A stretch of DNA of 15,536 nucleotides from Desulfobacteraceae bacterium (GTDB taxonomy: Bacteria; Desulfobacterota; DSM-4660; Desulfatiglandales; Desulfatiglandaceae): NCBI GenBank assembly GCA_030612945.1, contig JAUWMY010000013.1, positions 1-15,536 of the forward strand, written 5' to 3'. Made by a program: the position numbers and the translations under genes. Position 1 is the first letter of the stretch, and each line of letters opens with the position of its first letter. The notes under the pieces are model-generated. The model was not told the origin of the DNA and did no database searches. It saw nothing but the letters and a program-made list of their open reading frames with translations. Positions 5,782-13,397 of this stretch are shown here, one piece after another.

Positions 5782-8205
5782 TCAAACCTCCTTATTGTTA
5801 CGGATATGCGGCTTGATGACTATAGCCATCAAGGCCGGGGCGAGCAGGAAATCGGCTAACAGGGCAAGCAAAATGGTAATTCCTGTAAGCATTCCAAAAT
5901 AGAAGACGTTATTCATGGACGCAAGCATGAGGACAAAGAATCCGATCGACAAAACAACACTGGTGACCAGCATGGCCCTGCCGGCGGTGTGAAGGGTCTG
6001 GCGAACTGCTTCGGTAACATCGCTGGTGTCATGATAATAACGCCTGAAATTATGCATGAAATGAACAGTATCATCCACGACCATACCGATGGCAATGGAA
6101 CCGATGAGCATGGTAAACATATCTAAGGGGAGACCGAACAAGCCCATGACGCCCATGATTACAATGATAGGAGCCAGATTGGGCAGCATGCTGATCAGGC
6201 CGATCCGGAGACTTCCGATAAGAAGTATCATCATGATGGTGATGACCCCCGCGGCGATGAGGTAGCTTTTGCCCATGGAATGAATGGCCGCAGTGAGGGC
6301 GCGACAGAACAAGGTCATCAGCCCGGTGATGGTGATATCGGCATCCTTGCCGAATGCGGCGCGGAACCGGGTATCAATATTCTTAATGAAAGGAGCATAC
6401 TTTAGAGCATCCAGCCAGGGGACTTTGATGGTGAATCTGGCAATCTGGAAACGGGAGTCTATGACGTCCTCCAGGTCGTCTGACCCCGAATTCTCAAAGA
6501 GGAGAAACTCCTGGGGAATCAGCTTTGGGTTGTCAGGGATGGAATAAAATTCAGGCCTGTTTTCATTCAAGGCCTGATGGATCTCCTTAAGGATATCGGC
6601 CACTGAAGAGGCCATGCCAACAAACAGATTCCCCTGTTCAATCTGTTCGATCTCCTCTGCCAGGCGGTCGAGTTTTTTAAGGATCACCGGATCGTACAGG
6701 CCGTTTTCCCGGCCTGTATCCAGGATGACCTCGAGAGTGACCGATCCCTTGAGTTCATCGTTGATCTTTTGTGTGGCTATACGGACGGGTGATTTCTCAG
6801 GCTGCCACTTTAAAACATCATGGGAAAAATTAAGTCGCGTGGCGGCTATCAGGGAGATGATAATCAGTGCGACACTTGCAGCCACAATCACCCTGGGATG
6901 GCCGGTGGAAAAATCCGTGATTTTGTCAAAAAACCTGTCAAATAAAGACCTGTGGTCCTGTGGACGACTTTTTGCTTTGATCGGGATGATGGCGAGAAGT
7001 GCGGGGATAAGGATAATGGTGTAGAAAAGTGCCAGCATGACACCAACGCCTGCAAAGACACCTAAGTCTGCAACAGAGGCTACTTCGGCTGTGGAAAATG
7101 AGGCAAGGCCTGCAGCAGTTGTCAGGCTGGTCATAACAATAGCAAGGCCGGAATGACCCATAGCATGGATGATGGAATCTTTCTTTTTGCCGGTCTTACC
7201 GAGGTATCGATAGAATATTGCGAGAATATGAACTGAGGCCCCAACGCCAACGGCCAGGATGAACGATGGAAGCACCATGGTTACTGTTGTGACGGGGGCG
7301 CCAGTCAAAGCCATAAGCCCCAGGGTGGAGATCAGGGTAAGTATGACAATCAAAAGCGGCAGGACAACCCCTGACAATCGGCGAAACATCAGGAACAGGC
7401 ACAAGCCGATTGTCAGGACCGCCAGTATTATGAAAAGCATCATGTCCTTTTTCATCGAGATCTTTGTCATGGTTGTTACGACCGGCGAACCGGCTAAGTA
7501 GAGGTGGAAATCATCGCCCTGATAGAGTTTCACAATCTTGTTGATGGACATGACAACAGCAGCGTTTTCTTTTTCAGTCAAAAAAGCAGGCTCGGCTTTT
7601 TGACTGTCGTTAGAAGATTTTTCAGCGTCATCAAAACCTGACGTGACGTCCAGATCATTGCCTTCGTCGGAATAACTGTTAGTCTGTATGACTATGGTGG
7701 TAAATCTGCCATCCTCGGAGATAAGACGATTGAGGTAGAGAGGGTTGGACATCACCCGTTTTTTCAAGACCATGAGATCATCTTGGTTCTGGGGCCATTT
7801 TTCCAACAGGTCATCTACTATTAACTGATCCGATTCTCCCCGGGTGTTTCGGGCATTTACAAGGCTGGTGATCTCATTCACATGAGGGACTTTTGCTTCG
7901 ATGTCTTCGTGCAGGGCCTTAAGTTTTTTGAGAAATTCCAGGTCAAATACATCGGGAGGCTGGATGGCGATGATGATCAATTCATCGCGGCCGAACTGAT
8001 CTCGAAAGTTATTATATGCGAGTAAAATGGGGTCATCAGACCGGAGAAAACTTTCGTTGGATGTTGCCGAGGTGAGCCTGGGCATCTGTGAGGCAAGGCC
8101 TGCTGCAACAGAGAGCATGAGTAAAAGAACCACCCACCTCCACCTGTAGATCAGATGGGTAAAAGTTTCAAAGCCCCTCTCAATTTTTTGTCTGAATTCC
8201 GACAT
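5782..8205 (-). CDS. RND-superfamily transporter, MMPL/HAE3 type
   Basis: The 807-residue inner-membrane protein has the duplicated RND layout. TM1 is at about 24-42 and a large periplasmic loop follows (about 45-250). TM2-TM6 lie at about 252-408. A cytosolic linker and TM7 near 440-460 follow, then a second loop (about 465-620) and TM8-TM12. The TM10 block IAIGMVVDDTVHF carries the Asp pair (711-712) expected for proton coupling, whereas the equivalent TM4 block VGVGASVHI has none. MMPL/HAE3 proteins without an adaptor often move lipids or hydrophobic compounds. An ATG 27 nt upstream (8232) is in frame but lacks a Shine-Dalgarno; the one chosen follows GAAAGG. It sits between the beta-barrel and LolA-like genes, which suggests an envelope-spanning route. 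Confidence 0.92.
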   Translation of the reverse strand: MSEFRQKIERGFETFTHLIYRWRWVVLLLMLSVAAGLASQMPRLTSATSNESFLRSDDPILLAYNNFRDQFGRDELIIIAIQPPDVFDLEFLKKLKALHEDIEAKVPHVNEITSLVNARNTRGESDQLIVDDLLEKWPQNQDDLMVLKKRVMSNPLYLNRLISEDGRFTTIVIQTNSYSDEGNDLDVTSGFDDAEKSSNDSQKAEPAFLTEKENAAVVMSINKIVKLYQGDDFHLYLAGSPVVTTMTKISMKKDMMLFIILAVLTIGLCLFLMFRRLSGVVLPLLIVILTLISTLGLMALTGAPVTTVTMVLPSFILAVGVGASVHILAIFYRYLGKTGKKKDSIIHAMGHSGLAIVMTSLTTAAGLASFSTAEVASVADLGVFAGVGVMLALFYTIILIPALLAIIPIKAKSRPQDHRSLFDRFFDKITDFSTGHPRVIVAASVALIIISLIAATRLNFSHDVLKWQPEKSPVRIATQKINDELKGSVTLEVILDTGRENGLYDPVILKKLDRLAEEIEQIEQGNLFVGMASSVADILKEIHQALNENRPEFYSIPDNPKLIPQEFLLFENSGSDDLEDVIDSRFQIARFTIKVPWLDALKYAPFIKNIDTRFRAAFGKDADITITGLMTLFCRALTAAIHSMGKSYLIAAGVITIMMILLIGSLRIGLISMLPNLAPIIVIMGVMGLFGLPLDMFTMLIGSIAIGMVVDDTVHFMHNFRRYYHDTSDVTEAVRQTLHTAGRAMLVTSVVLSIGFFVLMLASMNNVFYFGMLTGITILLALLADFLLAPALMAIVIKPHIRNNKEV

Positions 8206-8243
8206 ACCTGCGCCTTTCTTACGGAATGACATGGTCTATATAT

Positions 8244-9587
8244 TTAAAAAAAATACCTTACTCTCAATTCAATCTTATAATCATTCATTTTTTCGCCGTA
8301 TTCGGTATACTTGCCTCCTACCAGAAAGGCGCCGCGTAATCTTAATTCCAGGTTGGTTATGGGTTTGTACAGAAGTTCCGGAGTTATAGACAGACTTCGA
8401 TCGTTTAAATTGATTATCGAGAAAACTGCCGGGGTAAAGTAAAGGATATCGAATGGTTCGTTCCAACTGGCTCGAAAATAGAGGTAATCGCGCATCGGTT
8501 TGGCGGTAGATAGAGATCCTTGGGATAACTGAGTTGCCCTGTTAAGCTCAGAACTATTTCCGGTGGAAAGATACGTGTCGTATGCCCTGTCAACAAACCT
8601 GTAAAAATTATCAGCGTCCTCCTCGTCAAGACCTGCGCCATTGTGATAGTATTCAATGATGAACGTCATATCGTTGGTGGTAAGATATCGAATCCCGAAA
8701 AGATATTTCAGGATATCCGATTTTTCGGTGTAGAGATGCCCCTGGCTGTTTATGGATTTCTTATCAAACCCTGGGAGCCACGCAAACTCCCCGTGAACCG
8801 CAAAGTTTGCTGTGATATTTCTGGCAAAATCCAGACCGTAACTGGTGGTTCGGCTCTTCCCGGTGAACAAAAGGATGTCTATATCGGTGTCCCAGAGAAG
8901 GCCGTAAAGTTTGGCGGCAAAATTGATATGGTCCGGTTCACCAAACTTGTCGTTTATGGAATCCGTGACCGGTAGGATTACCGGTGTGAAGGCCAGCGTT
9001 TTTAAGGGACCTCCAAAGCTCTTGATCCAGTCGGCAACGGCAAGATAATACCCCTCTACGGGCTCGGTGGGGTCATCAGGGTCTTTGGGGCGTGAAACAA
9101 AATTCACGGCATTGAAAGCATAGCCTTTCCCCCATTGGACGACCTTTTTGCCGGCCTCAAGAGCAAAACTCGGTCCTGGTTTTAGTGCAAAATACCCTTC
9201 CAGAAAAGTAATGTCCCCGTCCCAACCCTGATAGTCGTACCAGAGCTTACTGTCAGTTCTGAAATAAAGACCCGTAATGCCCTTCTCATAGCTTCCCTCG
9301 AGGCGAAGACGAGAATTATATTGTTCCAGGGTTGACCCTTCGTCCTGATCAAAAAATCGAAGCTTGTAGAAGGCAGAATCACGATCCAGGCCGAAAAGAA
9401 CCGGCCTGAACTCAAGAAAACCGCCGATGTAATAGGGTTTTTTTTCGATCTCCTTTTCAATTTCCGACAGATCAAACTGATAGTCGTCCTGACAAAAAAC
9501 CGGTTGCAGACAAGTTAAAGATAAGCCCAACATGTACACGCTAAAGGCGAACAGCTTCTTGTTCAACTTTAACGTTCCCCTATTCAT
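8244..9587 (-). CDS. Outer-membrane beta-barrel protein (porin/export channel-like)
   Basis: The 447-residue product has a signal peptide (hydrophobic core about 12-31, basic N-terminus NKK). It then has a short acidic segment (DLSEIEKEIEKK) and alternating aromatic/hydrophobic strands typical of an outer-membrane barrel, for example RLRLEGSYEKGITGLYFRTDS and LELRLRGAFLVGG. It ends in RVRYFF, matching the C-terminal aromatic signal recognised by the Bam machinery. The family is not certain: it resembles alginate-export/DUF1302-like barrels often encoded beside MMPL transporters. The start overlaps the LolA-like stop as ATGA, implying coupled translation, and its own ribosome binding site is weak. 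It is the outer-membrane partner candidate of the RND/LolA-like/ABC set. Confidence 0.87.
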   Translation of the reverse strand: MNRGTLKLNKKLFAFSVYMLGLSLTCLQPVFCQDDYQFDLSEIEKEIEKKPYYIGGFLEFRPVLFGLDRDSAFYKLRFFDQDEGSTLEQYNSRLRLEGSYEKGITGLYFRTDSKLWYDYQGWDGDITFLEGYFALKPGPSFALEAGKKVVQWGKGYAFNAVNFVSRPKDPDDPTEPVEGYYLAVADWIKSFGGPLKTLAFTPVILPVTDSINDKFGEPDHINFAAKLYGLLWDTDIDILLFTGKSRTTSYGLDFARNITANFAVHGEFAWLPGFDKKSINSQGHLYTEKSDILKYLFGIRYLTTNDMTFIIEYYHNGAGLDEEDADNFYRFVDRAYDTYLSTGNSSELNRATQLSQGSLSTAKPMRDYLYFRASWNEPFDILYFTPAVFSIINLNDRSLSITPELLYKPITNLELRLRGAFLVGGKYTEYGEKMNDYKIELRVRYFF

Positions 9588-10315
9588 CTCAGGCTTTCGA
9601 CTTTTGAAAGAAAGTTAAGGGTAAAGACTTCATCGGGAAGCTCTTTTTTCTTCATCTTAGCAAAAATCATGATCGACTTATATCCCTTATGTAATGGGCT
9701 GTCCGTCTCAATCACGGCAGGGCGCACAATACCGCCGCCAAAATCCTGAACTTTTTTAAAATAGAGTGTCTTGATCAGCATTCCGGAAGAAGCAAAACAT
9801 TCGATTGTATTAGGAAGAAGCTTTTTATTGTCCACCCACATTTTAAGGCTGTCATAGGCAACAGATCTGGTTTTGGCTTTTAAATAAAGTACCAAAAGGC
9901 CTTCTTGCTGCTCCATTTTTTCGCAATTGTATTCAGCGCTGTAGTCAAGCCGCATGATATCAGCGTTGTTGAATATTCCTCCGGTCACCGACTGGAGGCT
10001 GGTGATGCGTATCGGTTTGCCTACATTCGGAATGTAAAGCCACATGTTCTCCCCCAACCGCAAAGTGGCCCGCCCTTTTTCACTTGCAGGGGATAAAAAA
10101 ACGGATGCAACCTGGTCACGGCCTTTTTTAACTGTGAACATGATAAACTCTTTTTTCGAGCCGTCCGGTTCAATATTGATCAGCTTGCGGTACATCTCAA
10201 AACTATCCGGGTTGAGGTTGCGATCAACCTTTTGAAGGATTGCATTCCCATCATCCGAATACGCCGGTACGGCAAGACACAAACACATCAAAATCATCGA
10301 TAGTAATTTTATCAT
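9584..10315 (-). CDS. LolA-like outer-membrane lipoprotein-sorting protein (copy 2)
   Basis: The 243-residue exported protein has a signal peptide of about 20 residues (MIKLLSMILMCLCLAVPAYS) ahead of DDGNAILQKVDRNL. The mature part is a LolA-like lipid/lipoprotein carrier: strand-rich, with NMWLYIPNVGKPIRITSLQS in the place of the WLYLP motif of copy 1, then GGIFNNADIMRLDYSAEY. It lacks the SSDKSS-FMGSDF loop of copy 1, so the two are diverged paralogs, not a recent duplication. The frame opens 6 codons earlier (10333), but AGGAGG lies 6 nt before the second ATG at 10315, which also starts a better signal peptide. It follows the ABC permease by about 10 nt and overlaps the barrel gene by 4. 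Confidence 0.9.
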   Translation of the reverse strand: MIKLLSMILMCLCLAVPAYSDDGNAILQKVDRNLNPDSFEMYRKLINIEPDGSKKEFIMFTVKKGRDQVASVFLSPASEKGRATLRLGENMWLYIPNVGKPIRITSLQSVTGGIFNNADIMRLDYSAEYNCEKMEQQEGLLVLYLKAKTRSVAYDSLKMWVDNKKLLPNTIECFASSGMLIKTLYFKKVQDFGGGIVRPAVIETDSPLHKGYKSIMIFAKMKKKELPDEVFTLNFLSKVESLR

Positions 10316-10325
10316 TTTCTTCCTC

Positions 10326-11579
10326 CTATACATGTCTCAGGGCATCTACCGGTTCCATCTTGGAGGCCTTATAGGCTGGATGCAGGCTGGCAAAAACCGA
10401 AATAAGCAATACAATGGCAGCCAGCCAGAACAGTTCGGTAAAACTGATGGAGGGCTCCAAAAGCAGGTTATCATTTCTGCCGAAAGAAAACCGGATTTTA
10501 TAGATATTCAGGAGAAAAATCCCTGAAAGGCCGATAATAGTACCTGCCGCGATGCTGATCAACCCGAGAGTGAACCCCTCGGTCAGAAAGAGTGCCATGA
10601 TTTTACCGGGCGTCGTTCCGATAGCAGACATGGTGCCGATCTCTCTAACCCGCTCATACACTGACATGATCATGACATTTAAAATACTGATGAGCACAAT
10701 TGAAATCATAATGAGTTTCATGCTTACGGACATAAGATCAATCATTCGGGCGATATTGTAAAAGGGGGAAAGTTTTTCCCAGGTGTGGATTTCAAAAGCC
10801 GGTTTTTCATTTTTGTTTTTAAATTTGCCCAGTGCTGATTTGAGGTCCTCATAAACGGGGTCCAGCCTATCAAAATCATTCAGGCGCACTGCCACTTCCG
10901 TGATCTCCGGTTGTTCCATACGCAGCAGGGTGCGGGCATCTTTGATATGCATGTAGCCTTCTTTGCCCTGGGGACCGACAACGGTCTCAGTGATGCCCGC
11001 CACGGTGAAATTCAGGCCGTTTACAGAACCGTCCTTGTTGTTGGCAACCAGCACCACGGTGTCCCCCTGCTTGATTTTCATGCCCTTGGCCAGTTTGTCC
11101 GGGAGAATGACCTCACCCGGGCGGATCAATTCCTTCCGCTGGCCCTTTTCACCGAATGTCATCCGGTTCCCCACGGCCGGACATACCTTTACCTCTTTTT
11201 CCGGATCAATGGCGTTAAGCCGGATGTTGGTGGTCTCTGAATAGTTACTCAGCATGGCGCCGAGCTTTATCCTTGGCGCCCAGGCATCAACAGAGGAATT
11301 ACTTTTTAAAACATCTTCGATTTTGGCGTATCCTTTACTATTCAGGTTGAGGTTCAAAGGGATTGAATCCATGGACGAGACATACCCTTTTTTATGAATC
11401 TGTATCTGGGAAAGGTTGGCATCGGTAATCTGGCCGATCATCATGGCCTTGAATGATCCGGACAGGCCTGAAAAAAGAATGACCATCAGGACTCCCAGGG
11501 TGATCAGCAGAGAGGTGAGCAGGGTTCGTCTCTTGTAGCGCATCAAATTTCGAACGGCTATTTTAAATATTCGAATCAT
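10326..11579 (-). CDS. ABC transporter permease, LolE/MacB-FtsX type
   Basis: The 417-residue inner-membrane protein has the topology of LolC/LolE/MacB permeases. TM1 lies at about 20-41, a large periplasmic domain (MacB_PCD-like) at about 42-280, then three C-terminal helices (about 287-307, 331-358, 383-400) forming the FtsX domain. The coupling motif YERVREIGTMSAIGTTPGKI is typical of the family. Such transporters use ATP hydrolysis to extract lipoproteins or push substrates from the periplasmic side. Only one permease gene is present, so a homodimer (LolF- or MacB-like) is likely. The frame opens 6 codons upstream (11597), but GGAAGGG just before the ATG at 11579 supports this start. It overlaps the ATPase gene by 17 nt. 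Confidence 0.94.
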   Translation of the reverse strand: MIRIFKIAVRNLMRYKRRTLLTSLLITLGVLMVILFSGLSGSFKAMMIGQITDANLSQIQIHKKGYVSSMDSIPLNLNLNSKGYAKIEDVLKSNSSVDAWAPRIKLGAMLSNYSETTNIRLNAIDPEKEVKVCPAVGNRMTFGEKGQRKELIRPGEVILPDKLAKGMKIKQGDTVVLVANNKDGSVNGLNFTVAGITETVVGPQGKEGYMHIKDARTLLRMEQPEITEVAVRLNDFDRLDPVYEDLKSALGKFKNKNEKPAFEIHTWEKLSPFYNIARMIDLMSVSMKLIMISIVLISILNVMIMSVYERVREIGTMSAIGTTPGKIMALFLTEGFTLGLISIAAGTIIGLSGIFLLNIYKIRFSFGRNDNLLLEPSISFTELFWLAAIVLLISVFASLHPAYKASKMEPVDALRHV

Positions 11580-12291
11580 TTTTCCCTTCCTTTCCATTTA
11601 ATGGACGTGGTGTTGAATGAGTAAGTTGGCCATCTTCAAGAGTGTGGATGATCTCCGCCTCTTCCATAATGCCGGGATCATGGGTGGAGAAGATGAATGT
11701 CGTGTTGAATTTATCCCGCATGTCCCGCATAAGACGAATAACGTTTACGGCGGTTTTGTGGTCAAGGTTTGCCGTGGGTTCATCGGCCAGGACCAGTTTC
11801 GGACGGGTCACAAGTGCCCTCGCCACGGCGACCCGCTGCTTCTGGCCGCCTGAAAGCTGGTCAGGACGTTTGTTTTGCTGATCGAGCATCCCTACGGCTT
11901 CAAGTGCTTTCAGCACCTTTTCGTTGCGGTCTGATGCCGACTCATTTTTAATCATCACTAATGGATATTCCACATTCTCATGGACGGTCAGCACCGGAAA
12001 AAGGTTAAAGGCCTGAAAGATAAATCCGAAAACAGAACCTCTGAAAATTGCGCCCTGTTTGCGATCCAGATCATTTACCTGTTTTCCGTCTACGGCAATT
12101 TTTCCTTTCGTAGGTTTATCCAGACATCCGATGAGGTTCAACATGGTGGTTTTCCCACTTCCTGAGGGACCCACAAACGATACGAATGCAGCCTCCTCAA
12201 TAGAAAGTGTTACATTTCTAAGAGCCTGCACCTGAACCTCACCCATCTGATAGTTTTTAGAAATGTTATCGATTTCAACCAAAGCCATCAT
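11563..12291 (-). CDS. ABC transporter ATP-binding protein, LolD/MacB type
   Basis: The 242-residue cytosolic ATPase has every canonical element: Walker A GPSGSGKTT (41-49), Q-loop Q93 in FQAFNLFPVLTVHENVEYP, signature LSGGQ (146-150), Walker B LVLADEP (167-172) with catalytic Glu171, D-loop NLD, and H-loop H204 in STHD. The FNL-P-LTV-EN-P block after the Q-loop is typical of LolD/MacB/FtsE relatives that pair with FtsX-fold permeases. It energises the permease encoded next, with which it overlaps. The first ATG is only 2 nt from AAGGAGG. The next codon, also ATG (12288), is at better spacing and may be the true start. It lies 40 nt after the NifX-like gene with no visible terminator between. 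Confidence 0.96.
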   Translation of the reverse strand: MMALVEIDNISKNYQMGEVQVQALRNVTLSIEEAAFVSFVGPSGSGKTTMLNLIGCLDKPTKGKIAVDGKQVNDLDRKQGAIFRGSVFGFIFQAFNLFPVLTVHENVEYPLVMIKNESASDRNEKVLKALEAVGMLDQQNKRPDQLSGGQKQRVAVARALVTRPKLVLADEPTANLDHKTAVNVIRLMRDMRDKFNTTFIFSTHDPGIMEEAEIIHTLEDGQLTHSTPRPLNGKEGKNDSNI

Positions 12292-12331
12292 ATCCTCCTT
12301 AAAACTTTCATCCCGAATTCATCAAAAAACG

Positions 12332-12724
12332 TTAGGGTTTATTTAAAACTCTTTTTACAGCGTCATCAGCACGGCCTTTAAACTCAAAATGAGTTATGCC
12401 TTTGCTTTTCAGTGTATTAATCATTTTCGAGCCAAAATTTCCGGCAATTACAATGGTAACGCCTTTCTGGGCAAGGAATTTTGCCGCTGAAGGCCCGGCG
12501 CCACGGCTTGCATCCCCGTATGGGTTATCAATAACCTCGGTCATTTCCCCTTTACTGTCAAACATAAGATAATAAGGACATTTAGCAGCCTTATTGCTTA
12601 CAGATGCCTTTGCAGTTTTATCACAAGACGCAACAGCAATTTTAATCTTTTCAGTATTGGCGGCATTGCCCATAACTGGACAAAGAAGTAGGAATGCAAT
12701 GCCTATTAAAATTATTTTTTTCAT
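12332..12724 (-). CDS. Exported NifX/NifB-type (dinitrogenase FeMo-cofactor family) domain protein
   Basis: The 130-residue protein starts with a Sec signal peptide (hydrophobic 4-18, cleavage near GNAA, 19-22). The mature part is a complete NifX-like domain (PF02579-type). Family marks are KIKIAVASCD, the AKCPYYLMFD strand (usual FGRCPYFLI), the IDNPY segment, GAGPSAAKFLAQKGVTIVIAGNFG, and the C-terminal helix. Cys34 and Cys49 are candidate metal ligands. Cytosolic members bind FeMo-cofactor precursors or iron-sulfur clusters. Here the signal peptide sends the domain to the periplasm, where a metal-sensing or scavenging role is an inference. A TTG 21 nt upstream is in frame, but AAGGAG precedes this ATG. 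It lies 40 nt after the Spy/ZraP-like gene and is probably cotranscribed. Confidence 0.88.
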   Translation of the reverse strand: MKKIILIGIAFLLLCPVMGNAANTEKIKIAVASCDKTAKASVSNKAAKCPYYLMFDSKGEMTEVIDNPYGDASRGAGPSAAKFLAQKGVTIVIAGNFGSKMINTLKSKGITHFEFKGRADDAVKRVLNKP

Positions 12725-12764
12725 GTAACAATTTCTCCTTTGCAATATTTGTTAACTTAAAGAT

Positions 12765-13244
12765 TTACCTGCTGCCATCCAGGCCCATGCCCTGGCCATA
12801 TAACCCTCTACCCGGTCCGTAGCCATGACCTCTTCCCTGCCCCTGTGCAAGGAACTTCGAGACCTGCTCAGGTGTAAGGAGCCTGCGAAAGGCCAGCAGA
12901 TAGTCCGTGGCTTTTTCCTGGATGTGCCATGTCAAATTGTGGAGTTCTTTCTGTTTGGCCCTGATACTGTCATGATCCAGGTTGGTCTGCATCCATAACA
13001 ACCTCAGTTCAGCCCGTTTGTGTAGCAACTGGGTGCGAAGCGGCGTTATCTCTTTTCTATGTGATTCGCGCAGGGCACGGACCTCTTCCGATTGTTCGGC
13101 TGTAAGGTCCAGGCCGGAGAGCACTGAAGCGTTCATCCCACGCCCGGGACCCATCCCGGCTCCTTTGCCGCCGGGACCGGCCATGGCAACTGTGGTTGAA
13201 GCGACAAGGAGCAACAATCCAGTAAAAAGACTCATCTTTTTCAT
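12765..13244 (-). CDS. Spy/CpxP/ZraP-like periplasmic protein
   Basis: The 159-residue protein has a signal peptide cleaved near AMA-GPG (20-25). A Gly-rich linker (GPGGKGAGMGPGRG) and a helical core with the two family LTxxQ motifs, LTAEQ (47-51) and LTPEQ (123-127), follow. The tail is Gly/Arg/His-rich (GQGRGHGYGPGRG). Spy/CpxP proteins are ATP-independent periplasmic chaperones or stress modulators, and ZraP binds zinc and dampens its two-component system. AAGGAGGTGA at 13260-13251 fixes the start, and a sigma-54 promoter lies directly upstream. It is divergent to a sensor kinase-response regulator pair, the zraP/zraSR layout. A ZraP-like role is supported by context, whereas zinc as ligand is not shown. 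Confidence 0.9.
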   Translation of the reverse strand: MKKMSLFTGLLLLVASTTVAMAGPGGKGAGMGPGRGMNASVLSGLDLTAEQSEEVRALRESHRKEITPLRTQLLHKRAELRLLWMQTNLDHDSIRAKQKELHNLTWHIQEKATDYLLAFRRLLTPEQVSKFLAQGQGRGHGYGPGRGLYGQGMGLDGSR

Positions 13245-13282
13245 TTATATTCACCTCCTTCTTCTTTTTTGTATTTTTATTT

Positions 13283-13298
13283 AGCATGACCTGTGCCA
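13283..13298 (-). promoter_or_regulatory. Sigma-54 (RpoN) promoter of the Spy/ZraP-like operon
   Basis: On the minus strand 13298..13283 reads TGGCACAGGTCATGCT. The -24 TGGCAC is perfect and the -12 element ATGC differs from TTGC at one base, with the required 10 bases between GG and GC. The start point would be near 13272, giving a leader of about 28 nt that contains the ribosome binding site. Sigma-54 promoters need an NtrC-type activator, and the divergent two-component system may supply it. Confidence 0.8.
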
Positions 13299-13397
13299 AA
13301 AAATGGCAACTGTTATTAACACTTTAAAATTACAGCCTATTTATTAGAAAAGATGGCGCTGGGGGCCCGGCATAAAAGCTTTAATTAAGGCAAAATA

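Noticed and set aside
6284..7501. Plus-strand open frames inside the RND transporter gene
   Set aside because: They are antisense shadows of a well-supported 807-residue membrane protein.
12292..12331. Possible internal promoter or terminator between the NifX-like and ABC ATPase genes
   Set aside because: A T-run is present on the minus strand but no GC-rich stem precedes it, and the only -35-like TTGATG lacks a -10, so neither is supported.
13057..13299. Minus-strand frame overlapping the Spy/ZraP-like gene start
   Set aside because: It is out of frame with a gene that has a signal peptide, LTxxQ motifs and a consensus ribosome binding site, and it would begin upstream of the predicted transcription start.
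13301..13316. Second sigma-54-like TGGCAA sequence on the plus strand
   Set aside because: It has a GG but no GC at the required -12 position, so it is unlikely to drive the kinase gene.
13316..13343. Sigma-70-like TTAACA-N16-TATTTA on the plus strand for the kinase gene
   Set aside because: It is possible but weak in an AT-rich stretch, and would leave a leader of about 170 nt, so I do not list it as a feature.
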